This document shows, piece after piece, positions 32,428-40,833 of a stretch of 64,000 bases of DNA. Source of the DNA: Micromonospora sp. WMMD1120 (GTDB taxonomy: Bacteria > Actinomycetota > Actinomycetes > Mycobacteriales > Micromonosporaceae). The translations under genes and the position numbers were made by a program. The stretch is taken from assembly GCF_029626235.1 (NCBI RefSeq), contig NZ_JARUBO010000005.1, positions 434,001 to 498,000 of the forward strand, given 5' to 3'. The stretch's first letter is position 1. Each line of letters begins with the position of its first letter. The notes beneath the pieces were generated by a model, which made no database searches, was not told where the DNA came from, and saw only the letters and a list, made by a program, of their open reading frames with translations.

Positions 32428-33678
32428 ATGCGCCGCAACGCCGCGCTGTTCGTGGCGATCTCCCTGCTGTCCGGCTTCGGCGGCAGCGCCATGTCCCTGG
32501 TGGCCGGCATCTGGATCCTCGACCTCACCGACTCCACCAGTCTCGCGGCGCTCGCCGGGCTCTGCGTGTACGCGCCGGTGCTCGTCGGCCCGTGGCTGGG
32601 CGGCCTGCTCGACCGTGTGCCCCGGCGACCCCTGGTGATCGTGGTCAACCTGCTGCTGGCCGCCACCCTGCTGACGCTGCTCGCGGTGCGTGGGGCCGGG
32701 CAGACCTGGCTCATCTTCGTCGTCTCGGCCGCCTACGGCGTCAGCTACGTGCTGATCGACGCCGGCGAATCGGCGCTGCTGCCGTCCGCGCTGGTTCCGG
32801 CGCAGCTCGGCATCGTCAACGGGTGGCGCTCCAGCGCGCAGGAGGGCATGAAGCTCGTCGCCCCGCTGGCCGGCGCCGGCCTGTACGCCTGGCACGGCGG
32901 TCACGCGGTGGTCGTGCTCAGCGCTGTCATGCCGGTCCTGGTCGCCAGCCTGTACGCGGTGCTCCGCCTGCGCCGGACACCTCCCGGGCGGGCCGAACCC
33001 GGCGAGGGCGACCTGAGCACCGGACTGACGGTCCTCTTCGGGCAGCGGGCGACGCGACTGCCGGTGGCGTTGGCCGCCGTGTCGATCGCCATGTCCGGCC
33101 TCACCACGGCGGCGGTCTACGCGATGGTCGTCACGGAGTTGCGGCTGCCGACGACCTTCCTCGGTGTGCTGGCCAGCGCGCAGGGCGCCGGCTCCGTCGT
33201 CGGTGGGTTGATCGTCGGCCGGCGCCTCGCCCGGAACGGTCCCGTCGCGGTCGGCGTCGCCGGGACGGTGTTGTTCGCGCTCGGTTGCCTGGCGCGGGTT
33301 CTGCCGTGGTGGCCGGTCACTGTGGTCGGCGCGCTGGTCGCCGGGGTCGGCCTGCCCTGGACCCTGGTCGCGGCCGTCACCGCCGTGCAGACGCGCACCC
33401 CGTCGGCGCTGCTGGGCCGGGTCTCCGCCACCGCCAACACCGCGATGTTCGGGCCGCTGGTCGTGGCGATTCCCCTCGGCTCCGCGGCCGTCCACCTCGG
33501 CGCCCGACCGCCGCTGGTCGCCGCCGCGGCGCTCTGCCTGGCGGCCGCGGCCGTCACGTCCGCTCGTCGCGTACCGGATGGGTCGCCTGGAAGGCGAGCC
33601 GACGGTCCGCGTCGGCGGCGATCCGATCCAGGATGTCGTCCAGGTCCAGGAACACCGACCACCGTTCACGGCCGGTGA
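32428..33678 (+). CDS. MFS transporter (multidrug-efflux like)
   Basis: The ATG at 32428 with TCTGGAGG upstream gives 416 residues. About 10-12 membrane helices are seen, starting FVAISLLSGFGGSAMSL. The loop GGLLDRVPRRPLVI after the second helix is the MFS signature loop. Residues 385-416 are a hydrophilic Arg/Pro-rich tail that overlaps, in antisense, the last 125 bases of the HD-domain gene. The tail may be functionless read-through, and the transport core ends around residue 382. The substrate is unknown; macrolide/multidrug-type efflux is the closest resemblance. Confidence 0.9.
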   Translation: MRRNAALFVAISLLSGFGGSAMSLVAGIWILDLTDSTSLAALAGLCVYAPVLVGPWLGGLLDRVPRRPLVIVVNLLLAATLLTLLAVRGAGQTWLIFVVSAAYGVSYVLIDAGESALLPSALVPAQLGIVNGWRSSAQEGMKLVAPLAGAGLYAWHGGHAVVVLSAVMPVLVASLYAVLRLRRTPPGRAEPGEGDLSTGLTVLFGQRATRLPVALAAVSIAMSGLTTAAVYAMVVTELRLPTTFLGVLASAQGAGSVVGGLIVGRRLARNGPVAVGVAGTVLFALGCLARVLPWWPVTVVGALVAGVGLPWTLVAAVTAVQTRTPSALLGRVSATANTAMFGPLVVAIPLGSAAVHLGARPPLVAAAALCLAAAAVTSARRVPDGSPGRRADGPRRRRSDPGCRPGPGTPTTVHGR

Positions 33679-34156
33679 CGTCGGCCAGGCGGTCCACGAG
33701 CAACCCTTCCAGGTCGGTGACCCGCTTCCCCTTCCACACCTTGTCGGCCACGCTGACCAGCAGGTCGTCGACCTCGATGCCAGCGCGCCGCCAGGACGCG
33801 TGGTCACGCGCGAACCGGGCCCACGACTCGGTGACACCATGCTGTCTCAGCAGGTCGTACCCCGCGGCCTCGTGGGCGGAGCCGGGTCCGGACAACTCCT
33901 CCGGGTGCCGCACCTTGCCGATGTCATGGGTGGCGGCGCCGAAGAGCACCGCCGCACGGTCGAATGGGAGCTGCGGAAACATGTGCGCCAGCGCGTCGGT
34001 GAGTTGTGCGGCCACGTCGTGCACGGCGCGCAGGTGCGCGGCGAGGCGCGGCGGTGCGTGCAGGGCCTCCAGCAGGGCGACAACATTGTCGGGAAGGGGC
34101 CGGAGCGGCGGGTCGCCGGCCGCCGTGAGAGCGCGGCGCAGGGTGTCGGAGGTCAC
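33554..34156 (-). CDS. HD-domain hydrolase
   Basis: The protein has 200 residues. The HD core is LRAVHDVAAQLTDALA, then LFGAATHDIGKVRHPEEL (HD pair), SAHEAAGYDLL and a distal Asp in VSVADKVWKG, so all metal ligands are present. It is probably a small phosphohydrolase acting on nucleotides. The 3' end overlaps the MFS gene in antisense (33554-33678), an unusually long convergent overlap. It is divergent from the ECF sigma factor gene. Confidence 0.9.
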   Translation of the reverse strand: MTSDTLRRALTAAGDPPLRPLPDNVVALLEALHAPPRLAAHLRAVHDVAAQLTDALAHMFPQLPFDRAAVLFGAATHDIGKVRHPEELSGPGSAHEAAGYDLLRQHGVTESWARFARDHASWRRAGIEVDDLLVSVADKVWKGKRVTDLEGLLVDRLADVTGRERWSVFLDLDDILDRIAADADRRLAFQATHPVRDERT

Positions 34157-34228
34157 CCCGGCAAGGGTACGAGCGGCCCGCTCGGATCACCCGGCCCGCG
34201 CCGTCTGCTCGTGTGGATACTGATGGTC

Positions 34229-35173
34229 ATGCCGCTCAGTCGGGACGAGGTCGAGCTGTTCGAGCGCTCCAGGGGTCGCCTGGAGGCGATCGCCTACCGC
34301 CTGCTGGGCTCGGCCAGCGACGCGGAGGACGCCGTGCAGGACACCTTCCTGCGCTGGCAGGCGGCCGACCGGGAGCACGTCGAGACGCCCGAGGCGTGGC
34401 TGACGAAGGCGCTCACCAACGTGTGCCTCAACCAGCTCACCTCCGCGCGGTCCCGGCGCGAGACGTACGTGGGCAGGTGGCTGCCGGAACCCGTCCTCGC
34501 CGGCGATCGGATGCTCGGGCCACTCGACACCGCCGAGCAGCGCGAGTCGGTCTCGATGGCGGTGCTGACCCTGCTGGAGCGGCTGTCGCCCACCGAGCGC
34601 GCGGTGTACGTGCTGCGCGAGGCGTTCGGCTACCCGCACGGCGAGATCGCCGAGATCCTGGGCATCACCGAGTCGAACTGCCAGCAGACCTTCCGGCGGG
34701 CCAAGCAGCACGTCGCAGCGGAGCGGACCCGCGCCGAGGTCGACCGGGACGCCGCTCGACGGATCGTCGCGGCGTTCCTCACCGCCGCCAACAACGGCGA
34801 CATCGGGCGGCTGGTCGAACTGCTCACCGACGACGTGACGAGCGTCGCCGACGGTGGCGGCAAGATCCCGGCCCGGTCCGCCCCGATCATCGGCGCGCTG
34901 GCGGTGGCGAAGTTCCTGCGCGGCCTGTTCAAGCCCGCCGACGTCAAGCGGGACCTGGTCGGGGGCACACCCACCGTGCACGTCGCGACGGCGAACGGCG
35001 GCCCGGCCGCGCTGGTCGTGATCGACGAGCGGATCGTCGGGGTCATGACGCTGGTGGTGACGCCCGACGGTGTCGCGGCCCTGCACAACCAGGTCAACCC
35101 CGACAAGCTCGTCCGCGCCACCCGGCAGTGGTCCGCCGGCGTACGGGAAGAACCTCTCTTCCGCGCCTGGTGA
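34229..35173 (+). CDS. ECF41-family sigma factor with SnoaL-like C-terminal domain
   Basis: ATG at 34229 is preferred, with ATG 34223 possible; the protein has about 314 residues. Region 2 is LEAIAYRLLGSASDAEDAVQDTFLRW and region 4 is LSPTERAVYVLREAFGYPHGEIAEIL (in parts). The extra 100-residue SnoaL-like domain has DGGGK near residue 210 and the C-terminal NPDKL motif, both signatures of ECF41. In that family this domain modulates activity instead of a separate anti-sigma factor. A GATACT element (34216-34221) close to the start may make it leaderless. The adjacent oxidoreductase is the expected target; an ECF41-type promoter lies in front of it. Confidence 0.93.
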   Translation: MPLSRDEVELFERSRGRLEAIAYRLLGSASDAEDAVQDTFLRWQAADREHVETPEAWLTKALTNVCLNQLTSARSRRETYVGRWLPEPVLAGDRMLGPLDTAEQRESVSMAVLTLLERLSPTERAVYVLREAFGYPHGEIAEILGITESNCQQTFRRAKQHVAAERTRAEVDRDAARRIVAAFLTAANNGDIGRLVELLTDDVTSVADGGGKIPARSAPIIGALAVAKFLRGLFKPADVKRDLVGGTPTVHVATANGGPAALVVIDERIVGVMTLVVTPDGVAALHNQVNPDKLVRATRQWSAGVREEPLFRAW

Positions 35174-35193
35174 TCCAGCTCATAGCCGATCCC

Positions 35194-35221
35194 TGTCAGG
35201 AATCGCGTCGCCGCCCGGTTC
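35194..35221 (+). promoter_or_regulatory. Candidate ECF41-dependent promoter
   Basis: TGTCAG (35194-35199), 16 bases, then CGGTTC (35216-35221) resembles the ECF41 consensus TGTCAC-N16-CGTC. It lies 34 bases before the start codon of the oxidoreductase. Confidence 0.5.
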
Positions 35222-35254
35222 AAGGGGCGACATCACCGAGACAGGAGCGTCGCC

Positions 35255-36442
35255 ATGAGACACCGCATCGTCGTCCTCGGAGCCGGTTACAGCGGAGCCA
35301 CCGCCGCGGGGCGCCTCGCCAAGCGGCTGCACCCCGACGACGTCGAGATCACCGTCGTCAACGCGGACGCCGACTTCGTCGAGCGGGTCCGTATGCACCA
35401 GCTCGCCACCGGGCAGAACCTGGCACGCCGTCCGCTGCGCGACATCTACGCGGGCACCGGTGTCGCGCTGCGACTGGCGCGGGCCACCGCCGTCGACGTC
35501 GAGCGGAAGACCGTCGCCCTCGTCGACGACCAGGGCGTCGCCGAGATCGCGTACGACACCCTCGTCTACGCCCTCGGCAGCACCGCCGCCGACCACGGCG
35601 TCCCCGGCGTCGCGGAGCACGCGTACGACATCGCCGGAAGGCCGGCGGCGCTGCGGTTGCGCGACCGCCTCGCCGAGCTCGGAGCCGGCGCGACGGTGCT
35701 CGTCGTCGGCGGGGGCCTCACCGGGCTGGAGGCGGTCACCGAGATCGCCGAGGCGCGACCCGATCTCGACGTCGCGCTCGCCGCCCGGGGCGGCCTGGGC
35801 GACTGGCTCAACGACACGGCGCGGCGACACCTGCGTGGTGTCTGCGACCGGCTGGGCATCACCGTGCACGAGCACACCGACGTCACGCGGGTCGACGCGT
35901 CGGGCGTCACCACCGGCGCCGGTCGCCTGATCCCGGCGCAGGTGACCGTCTGGACGACCGGCTTCGCCGTCCACCCGATCGCCGCCGCCACCACCCTGAC
36001 CGTCGCGGAGACCGGACAGATCGTCGTCGACGGCACCATGCGGTCGGTCTCGCATCCCGACGTGTACGTCGTCGGCGACGCCGGTCTCGCCGCCGGGCCG
36101 GGCGGCAAGCCACTGCGGATGTCCTGCGCCTCGGGCGTCCCGATGGCCTGGCAGGCCGCCGACGCCATCGCCGCGCGCCTCACCGGTCAGACGAAGATCC
36201 CGAAGGCGCCGCTGCGCTACTTCAACCAGTGCGTCAGCCTCGGTCGCAACGACGGCATCATCCAGTTCGTGACGGCCGACGACCAGGCCCGGCCCGCCCA
36301 GCTCACGGGGCGGCTGGCGGCCCGCTACAAGGAGATCGTCTGCAAGGGGGCGGCCTGGGGCATCGCCCACCCGGTCCTGTATCCGGTGCGCCGCCGCCGG
36401 CTGACCGCGACCCGGCCGCAGGCGCTCACCACCGCGCCCTGA
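35255..36442 (+). CDS. FAD/NAD(P)-dependent oxidoreductase (type II NADH dehydrogenase-like)
   Basis: The protein has 395 residues with GACAGGAG in the ribosome-site position. The N-terminal FAD motif is RIVVLGAGYSGATAAGRL, and the second dinucleotide motif is TVLVVGGGLTGLEAVTE (near residue 150). The FAD end-motif is DVYVVGDAGLA. It is similar to NDH-2/FSP1-like pyridine nucleotide-disulfide oxidoreductases without a redox CxxxxC. Its location directly downstream of an ECF41 sigma gene is characteristic: ECF41 factors control neighbouring 'COE' genes (carboxymuconolactone decarboxylase, oxidoreductase or epimerase). It is followed by a terminator. Confidence 0.94.
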   Translation: MRHRIVVLGAGYSGATAAGRLAKRLHPDDVEITVVNADADFVERVRMHQLATGQNLARRPLRDIYAGTGVALRLARATAVDVERKTVALVDDQGVAEIAYDTLVYALGSTAADHGVPGVAEHAYDIAGRPAALRLRDRLAELGAGATVLVVGGGLTGLEAVTEIAEARPDLDVALAARGGLGDWLNDTARRHLRGVCDRLGITVHEHTDVTRVDASGVTTGAGRLIPAQVTVWTTGFAVHPIAAATTLTVAETGQIVVDGTMRSVSHPDVYVVGDAGLAAGPGGKPLRMSCASGVPMAWQAADAIAARLTGQTKIPKAPLRYFNQCVSLGRNDGIIQFVTADDQARPAQLTGRLAARYKEIVCKGAAWGIAHPVLYPVRRRRLTATRPQALTTAP

Positions 36443-36453
36443 CCGGCAGTCGG

Positions 36454-36485
36454 GGCGGGCCGGTTCCCGTCAAAACCGGCCCGCC
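36454..36485 (+). terminator. Hairpin terminator after the oxidoreductase
   Basis: The perfect 12-bp arms GGCGGGCCGGTT (36454-36465) and AACCGGCCCGCC (36474-36485) enclose an 8-base loop, 12 bp after the stop. The rest of the gap to 36713 holds no gene. Confidence 0.85.
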
Positions 36486-36654
36486 CGCGCCCGCCCCGTT
36501 TCGCGGATCAGCGTAGGGACGGCGGGGCGCGGTGGCCACCGTCTCCGTCCGTTGCGCCCACGCCGTCGCCTGTCCGGGCTGCTCGGCGGCGTGTTCGAGG
36601 TTGTCCGAACCTGTTCGCGGGGTGCCGGGGCGGACCGCCACCGGACCGCCGGCA

Positions 36655-36668
36655 GTGACGGCCGTCAC
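36655..36668. promoter_or_regulatory. 14-bp palindrome upstream of the sigma factor gene
   Basis: GTGACGGCCGTCAC is a perfect palindrome 45 bases before the GTG start of the sigma gene, in the expected -35 zone or upstream operator position. CGATACCGT (near 36683) downstream may be part of a -10. Confidence 0.45.
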
Positions 36669-36713
36669 ATCGGGCCGAGACCCGATACCGTACGGGGCAT
36701 CGTCTTACCCGGT

Positions 36714-37265
36714 GTGAGACGACGACTGGACACCGCCGACGAGCAGGAGCTGGTGCGCCGCGTGGCCCGCGGTGACCGGCGGGCCTTCGACGAGCTGTAC
36801 CGGCGTACCGCCCCCTGGTTGGAGGTGCGGCTGCGCCGGCGGTGCGCCGACCCGGACGTGGTCGCCGACGTGCTCCAGGAGACCTACCTGGCGGTCTGGC
36901 GGGCCGCCGGCAGCTTCGCCGGTGACCAGGTGAAGGGCAGCGCCGTCGGTTGGTTGTGGACCATCGCCGCGCACCGCCTTGTCGACGCGTTCCGACGCCG
37001 CGCCCGGCAGGCCCAGCTACCACCGGTGCACCCCACCGACACCGTCGTGCCCGCCGCCGAGGACGAGGTGCTCGCCGGCCGCGTCGGGCAGGAGCTGGAA
37101 CGCGCCCTGGCCGTCCTGCCGCCCGAGGTCCGCGAGGCGCTGCGCGCCACGGTCCTCGACGGTTTCTCCATCCGCGAGACGTCGGTGCTGCTGGGCGTTC
37201 CCGAGAACACCGTCAAGTCCCGGGTACGCCGCGCTCGGATCGCCCTGCGGGAGGCCCTGTCATGA
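36714..37265 (+). CDS. ECF-type RNA polymerase sigma factor
   Basis: The GTG at 36714 gives 183 residues, typical for an ECF factor. Region 2 is ELVRRVARGDRRAFDELYRR and DVVADVLQETYLAVWRAA. Region 4 is LPPEVREALRATVLDGFSIR and VLLGVPENTVKSRVRRARIA. The in-frame ATG at 36552 would add 54 residues of non-family sequence and is rejected. It overlaps the anti-sigma gene by 4 bases (ATGA). Together with the downstream ABC genes it looks like an auto-regulated envelope-stress or efflux unit. Confidence 0.94.
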   Translation: MRRRLDTADEQELVRRVARGDRRAFDELYRRTAPWLEVRLRRRCADPDVVADVLQETYLAVWRAAGSFAGDQVKGSAVGWLWTIAAHRLVDAFRRRARQAQLPPVHPTDTVVPAAEDEVLAGRVGQELERALAVLPPEVREALRATVLDGFSIRETSVLLGVPENTVKSRVRRARIALREALS

Positions 37266-38068
37266 CCACGCACCCCACCTGGAACGAGATCGACGGCTAC
37301 GCCCACGGCGACCCCGCCCTGGACGAGGTGACCGTCTGGTCGGTCGAGATGCACCTCGAAGGCTGCGCCGACTGCAGGGCCCGCCTGGCCGGCAGCACCA
37401 CAGCGGCGTCCCGCGCCCTGGTCACCACGGTGGCGGTCGCCGTCGACCGCGAGATCGCCGCCGGCCCCGCGCCGACCCGACGGCCCCGCTTCGGTACGCC
37501 GGTGCGACGTCGGTGGTTCGTCGGGGCGCTGCTGCCCTGGGTCGGCATGACGGCCGCCGTGCTCGGCGCCGCCGCGCTGCTCACCCACCTTCTGCCGGAG
37601 CTGCCGTCGCTGGTGCTGCTGCTCGCGCCGCTGGCGCCGCTGCCGGGGGTCGCGGCAGCCTGGAGCAGGCGCGTCGACCCGGCCTGGGAGCTGATCGCCG
37701 GCACCCCGTCGGCCGGTCTGACGATGCTGCTGCGGCGCACCGCCGTGGTGCTGGTCCTCGTCATCCCGGTGCTCGCCGCGTTCACCACCGTCGGCGGCAG
37801 CCGGGTCAACCCGGCGCTGCTGCTGCTGCCGTCCCTGGCCTTCACCGCCGCCACACTGCTGCTGGGCTCCGTCGTCGGCGTGCACCGCGCCGCGATCGGC
37901 CTGATGGCGGTCTGGGCCGCCGTCGTCATCGCCCCCAGCCTCGTCACCGCCGACCTGCCCGTGGTGCTCGAACCCGCCGCCACCGGCGGGTGGGCCCTGG
38001 GCACTGCCGCGCTGGCCGTCCTGACCCTGCTCCGTGCCGGCAGTTTCCGGCGCCTCGTCACGTACTGA
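37262..38068 (+). CDS. Zinc-finger (zf-HC2) transmembrane anti-sigma factor
   Basis: The protein has 268 residues. The cytosolic N-terminus carries the H-x3-C-x2-C motif MHLEGCADCRARL. About six membrane helices follow between residues 95 and 262. Such proteins bind and hold the cognate sigma factor at the membrane until a signal arrives. It overlaps the sigma gene by 4 bases and lies 11 bp before the ABC ATPase gene. Its unusually large membrane part suggests it may also contribute to the transporter. Confidence 0.9.
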   Translation: MTTHPTWNEIDGYAHGDPALDEVTVWSVEMHLEGCADCRARLAGSTTAASRALVTTVAVAVDREIAAGPAPTRRPRFGTPVRRRWFVGALLPWVGMTAAVLGAAALLTHLLPELPSLVLLLAPLAPLPGVAAAWSRRVDPAWELIAGTPSAGLTMLLRRTAVVLVLVIPVLAAFTTVGGSRVNPALLLLPSLAFTAATLLLGSVVGVHRAAIGLMAVWAAVVIAPSLVTADLPVVLEPAATGGWALGTAALAVLTLLRAGSFRRLVTY

Positions 38069-38079
38069 GAGGATCCGCC

Positions 38080-38880
38080 ATGCGAGCGGTGAGCACGGCC
38101 GAGACGGCCGCCACCACCCACCCCTGGGCCGTCCACGCCGAGGCGCTGAGGGTACGCGCCGGCCGCCACCTCGCGGTCGACGGGCTCGACCTGCGCCTGG
38201 GCACCGGCGTGCACGGTCTGCTGGGGCCCAACGGCGCGGGCAAGACGACCCTGATGCGTGCCCTCGCCACCGTGCTCAAGCCGGCCGGCGGTGGGCTGAC
38301 ACTGCTCGGCAGCCCGGTCGACGGCCGCGCCGACCTGCGCGCGGCCCGACGGGCGCTCGGTTACCTGCCGCAGCACTTCGGCTACTACCCACGCTTCACA
38401 GTGCGGGAGTTCGTGTCGTATCTGGCCTGGTTGAAGGAGATGCCCAAGTCCGCCATCCCGGCGGCCACGCAACGCGCGATCGACCGGGTCGGGCTGAGCG
38501 CCAAGGCCGACGCCCGGCTCCGGACGCTCTCCGGCGGCATGCTGCGCCGCGCCGGCGTCGCCCAGGCCATCGTCAACGACCCGCAGGTGCTGCTGCTGGA
38601 CGAACCGACAGTCGGCCTCGACCCCGAGCAACGCCTCGACCTGCGCGAACTGCTGCGGGACCTGGGCACCGACGCCTGCGTGCTGGTCTCCACCCACCTG
38701 GTCGAGGACGTGGTCGCCGCCTGCACCGCCGTGGTGCTCGTGAACGAGGGTCGGCTGGTGTGGCAGGGCACGCCCGCCGAGCTGGCAGCGCACGGCGACG
38801 ACGGCCACGCGGGTGACAGCCCCGCCGAACGTGGCTACTCGGCCCTGCTGCGCCGGCACCGGGCCGAGGTGGCACGATGA
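38080..38880 (+). CDS. ABC transporter ATP-binding protein
   Basis: The ATG at 38080 after GAGAGGA gives 266 residues. Walker A is LLGPNGAGKTTLM, the Q-loop is YLPQHFGYYPRFTV, the signature is TLSGGMLRRAGVAQAI, and Walker B is VLLLDEPTVGLD with VSTHLVEDV. It is an exporter-type ATPase. It overlaps the permease gene by 4 bases and is probably part of the sigma/anti-sigma operon that begins at 36714. Confidence 0.95.
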   Translation: MRAVSTAETAATTHPWAVHAEALRVRAGRHLAVDGLDLRLGTGVHGLLGPNGAGKTTLMRALATVLKPAGGGLTLLGSPVDGRADLRAARRALGYLPQHFGYYPRFTVREFVSYLAWLKEMPKSAIPAATQRAIDRVGLSAKADARLRTLSGGMLRRAGVAQAIVNDPQVLLLDEPTVGLDPEQRLDLRELLRDLGTDACVLVSTHLVEDVVAACTAVVLVNEGRLVWQGTPAELAAHGDDGHAGDSPAERGYSALLRRHRAEVAR

Positions 38881-40199
38881 GCGTCCTCGGCATCGAGCTG
38901 CGCCGCTCCGCCGCGATCGGCGCCGCCCTGCTCGCGCTGGTGGTCGGTGTCGCCGCTCTCTACCTCGCCCCCGGACGCTGGTCGCAGGGCTGGATGTCGC
39001 TCACCCTGACCACCAAGGAATACCTGCTCCTGCTCTGGCCGCTCGCCCTGGCCGCCGGCGCCTGGCAGGGCCGCCGCGAGCACCGGGCCCGGGTCGGCGA
39101 GCTGTTCGACACCACCCCCCGGTCCCCGCTACGCCGGATGCTGCCGGTCCTCGTCGCGATGGGTGCCACCGTCGGGCTCTCCTACCTGCTCGTGGTCGTC
39201 GCGGGCGGCGTACGGGTCGCCCCGATCGCCGCGTACTTTCCACCGGACGTCGTCGCCATCGTGCTGGTCGACGCGTTCTCGCTGAGCGCTGCCTGCTGCC
39301 TCGGCCTGGGCCTCGGTCGACTGCTACCCGCCCTGGTCACCGCCCCGGCGCTCGCCGTGACCGGTGTGCTGCTGGTCTTCTTCACCGCGGTCATGCGGCC
39401 GGACTGGCTGGGCGCGGTGCTGTCCCCGGCCTACGGGAGCAGCCAGTTCTACCCGTTCCAGACCGTCGATCCCCGGGTGACCGGCGCGCTCGCCATCTGG
39501 ATGGGCGCGCTCGGGCTGACGGGCGTGCTGCTGCTGGTCACCCGCGGCCGGTTCGCGCGGGCGACAGCCGTGCTGCCGGCGCTGCTCGGCCTCGGTGTCG
39601 CCGCGGCGATAGTCCCCCGTGACGAGGGCACGCTGATCGCGCCGGTCGACCCGGTCGCCCGCGAACTCGTCTGCACCGACGACGCGCCGAGGGTCTGCGT
39701 CACCCGGGTCAACGCGAACGTGCTGGACACGTTGGCCCCGCTCGCCCGCGACGGGCTGGGCGTGCTCGCGAAGCTGCCGGGCACGCCGACGCAGGTGCAC
39801 GAGGACCGGCAGGTCTGGGCGGAATCCGACAACCTGCCCGTCCCGGACGACGACATCCTGACCATCACAGTGGGCATCGACGAGCACGGCGGCCTCGCCC
39901 ACCCGGCCTCGGTGGCGACCCGGATCGTCCTCAGCCTGGGTGTCGACGGCACCGCCGAGTGCCCGCGCAACGGCGCTGTCGAACGGGCCGCCGCCTACTA
40001 CCTGCTCGGTCGCGAGCCGGTCTCGGACGTCGGCGTCATCCCCGGCATGATCTCCGAGGAGCCGGAGATGAACGCCGAGGCCGTGGCGCTCTGGCGGGGT
40101 CTGCGCGACCTGCCGGCCGCGGCGGCGACGTCCCGCGTCGCCGCGGTGCGCGCGGCGATCCTGCAGTGCCGGGACAGCACCGGGCTGCTGGACCGGTGA
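38877..40199 (+). CDS. ABC-type membrane protein with extracytoplasmic domain
   Basis: The protein has 440 residues. Six or so membrane helices cover residues 10-240 (ELFDTTPRSPLRRMLPVL is a cytosolic coupling-like loop). The C-terminal 190 residues are hydrophilic and contain two cysteine-rich spots (ELVCTDDAPRVCVTRV), so this part is probably outside the cell and disulfide-bonded. It pairs with the ATPase encoded immediately upstream. The function is not known; similar proteins occur in actinomycete sigma/ABC units. Confidence 0.85.
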   Translation: MSVLGIELRRSAAIGAALLALVVGVAALYLAPGRWSQGWMSLTLTTKEYLLLLWPLALAAGAWQGRREHRARVGELFDTTPRSPLRRMLPVLVAMGATVGLSYLLVVVAGGVRVAPIAAYFPPDVVAIVLVDAFSLSAACCLGLGLGRLLPALVTAPALAVTGVLLVFFTAVMRPDWLGAVLSPAYGSSQFYPFQTVDPRVTGALAIWMGALGLTGVLLLVTRGRFARATAVLPALLGLGVAAAIVPRDEGTLIAPVDPVARELVCTDDAPRVCVTRVNANVLDTLAPLARDGLGVLAKLPGTPTQVHEDRQVWAESDNLPVPDDDILTITVGIDEHGGLAHPASVATRIVLSLGVDGTAECPRNGAVERAAAYYLLGREPVSDVGVIPGMISEEPEMNAEAVALWRGLRDLPAAAATSRVAAVRAAILQCRDSTGLLDR

Positions 40200-40768
40200 G
40201 CGGCTACCTGCGCGCCCGCCGCGTACCCCTGGCCCTGGCCGCGTCGGTCGGCGCCGCCACTGTGGTCTGGGCCCTGTGGCTGGTCTTCTCCGACGAGCGT
40301 GACCCGGGCGGGCTGGTCGTCGTGCTGACCGTCGTCCTCATGGTGTCGGTGCTGTCGACCACGCTGGCCGCCCCCGACGAGGACCTGGAGCGCACGGCCG
40401 CGCTGCGGTGGCCGTGGCGGCGGGCAGCGCACCTGCTGGCCGCGCTGGCCGTCGTCCTCGTCGTGCTGCTCGCCACGGCGCCCACCGGCGCCCGCTTCGG
40501 CCCGGCCGCGCTGGTGCTGCGCGACGCCGCCGGTCTGCTGGGTCTGACCGCGCTGTGCGCGACCGTGGTCGGCGCGGCCCGCGCCTGGTTCCTGCCGCTC
40601 GGCTGGGCTGTGGTCGCCGCCCTGTTCCCCCAGTCGAGCGCCTGGGGAGCCCTCGCCACCTGGCCGGGTCAGCCGCACGACAGCCGTCCGGCGGCGGCGG
40701 TCGCGGCCGTCCTGGCCGTCGGGGGTCTCCTGGTGTACGCAGTGCGCGGGGCCGCCCGACGCGACTGA
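40196..40768 (+). CDS. Integral membrane protein, last gene of the sigma/ABC operon
   Basis: The GTG at 40196 overlaps the previous stop (GTGA). It has 190 residues and five or six membrane helices (VPLALAASVGAATVVWALWL; AALAVVLVVLLATAP; LLVYAVRGAARRD). It is probably a second membrane subunit. The family is not recognised. Confidence 0.8.
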   Translation: MSGYLRARRVPLALAASVGAATVVWALWLVFSDERDPGGLVVVLTVVLMVSVLSTTLAAPDEDLERTAALRWPWRRAAHLLAALAVVLVVLLATAPTGARFGPAALVLRDAAGLLGLTALCATVVGAARAWFLPLGWAVVAALFPQSSAWGALATWPGQPHDSRPAAAVAAVLAVGGLLVYAVRGAARRD

Positions 40769-40833
40769 CAGTCGTCAATGCCGGGTGTGCTGCTGTGCGA
40801 GACTGATGCCGTCGAACCCAGAGTGGACGGTGG

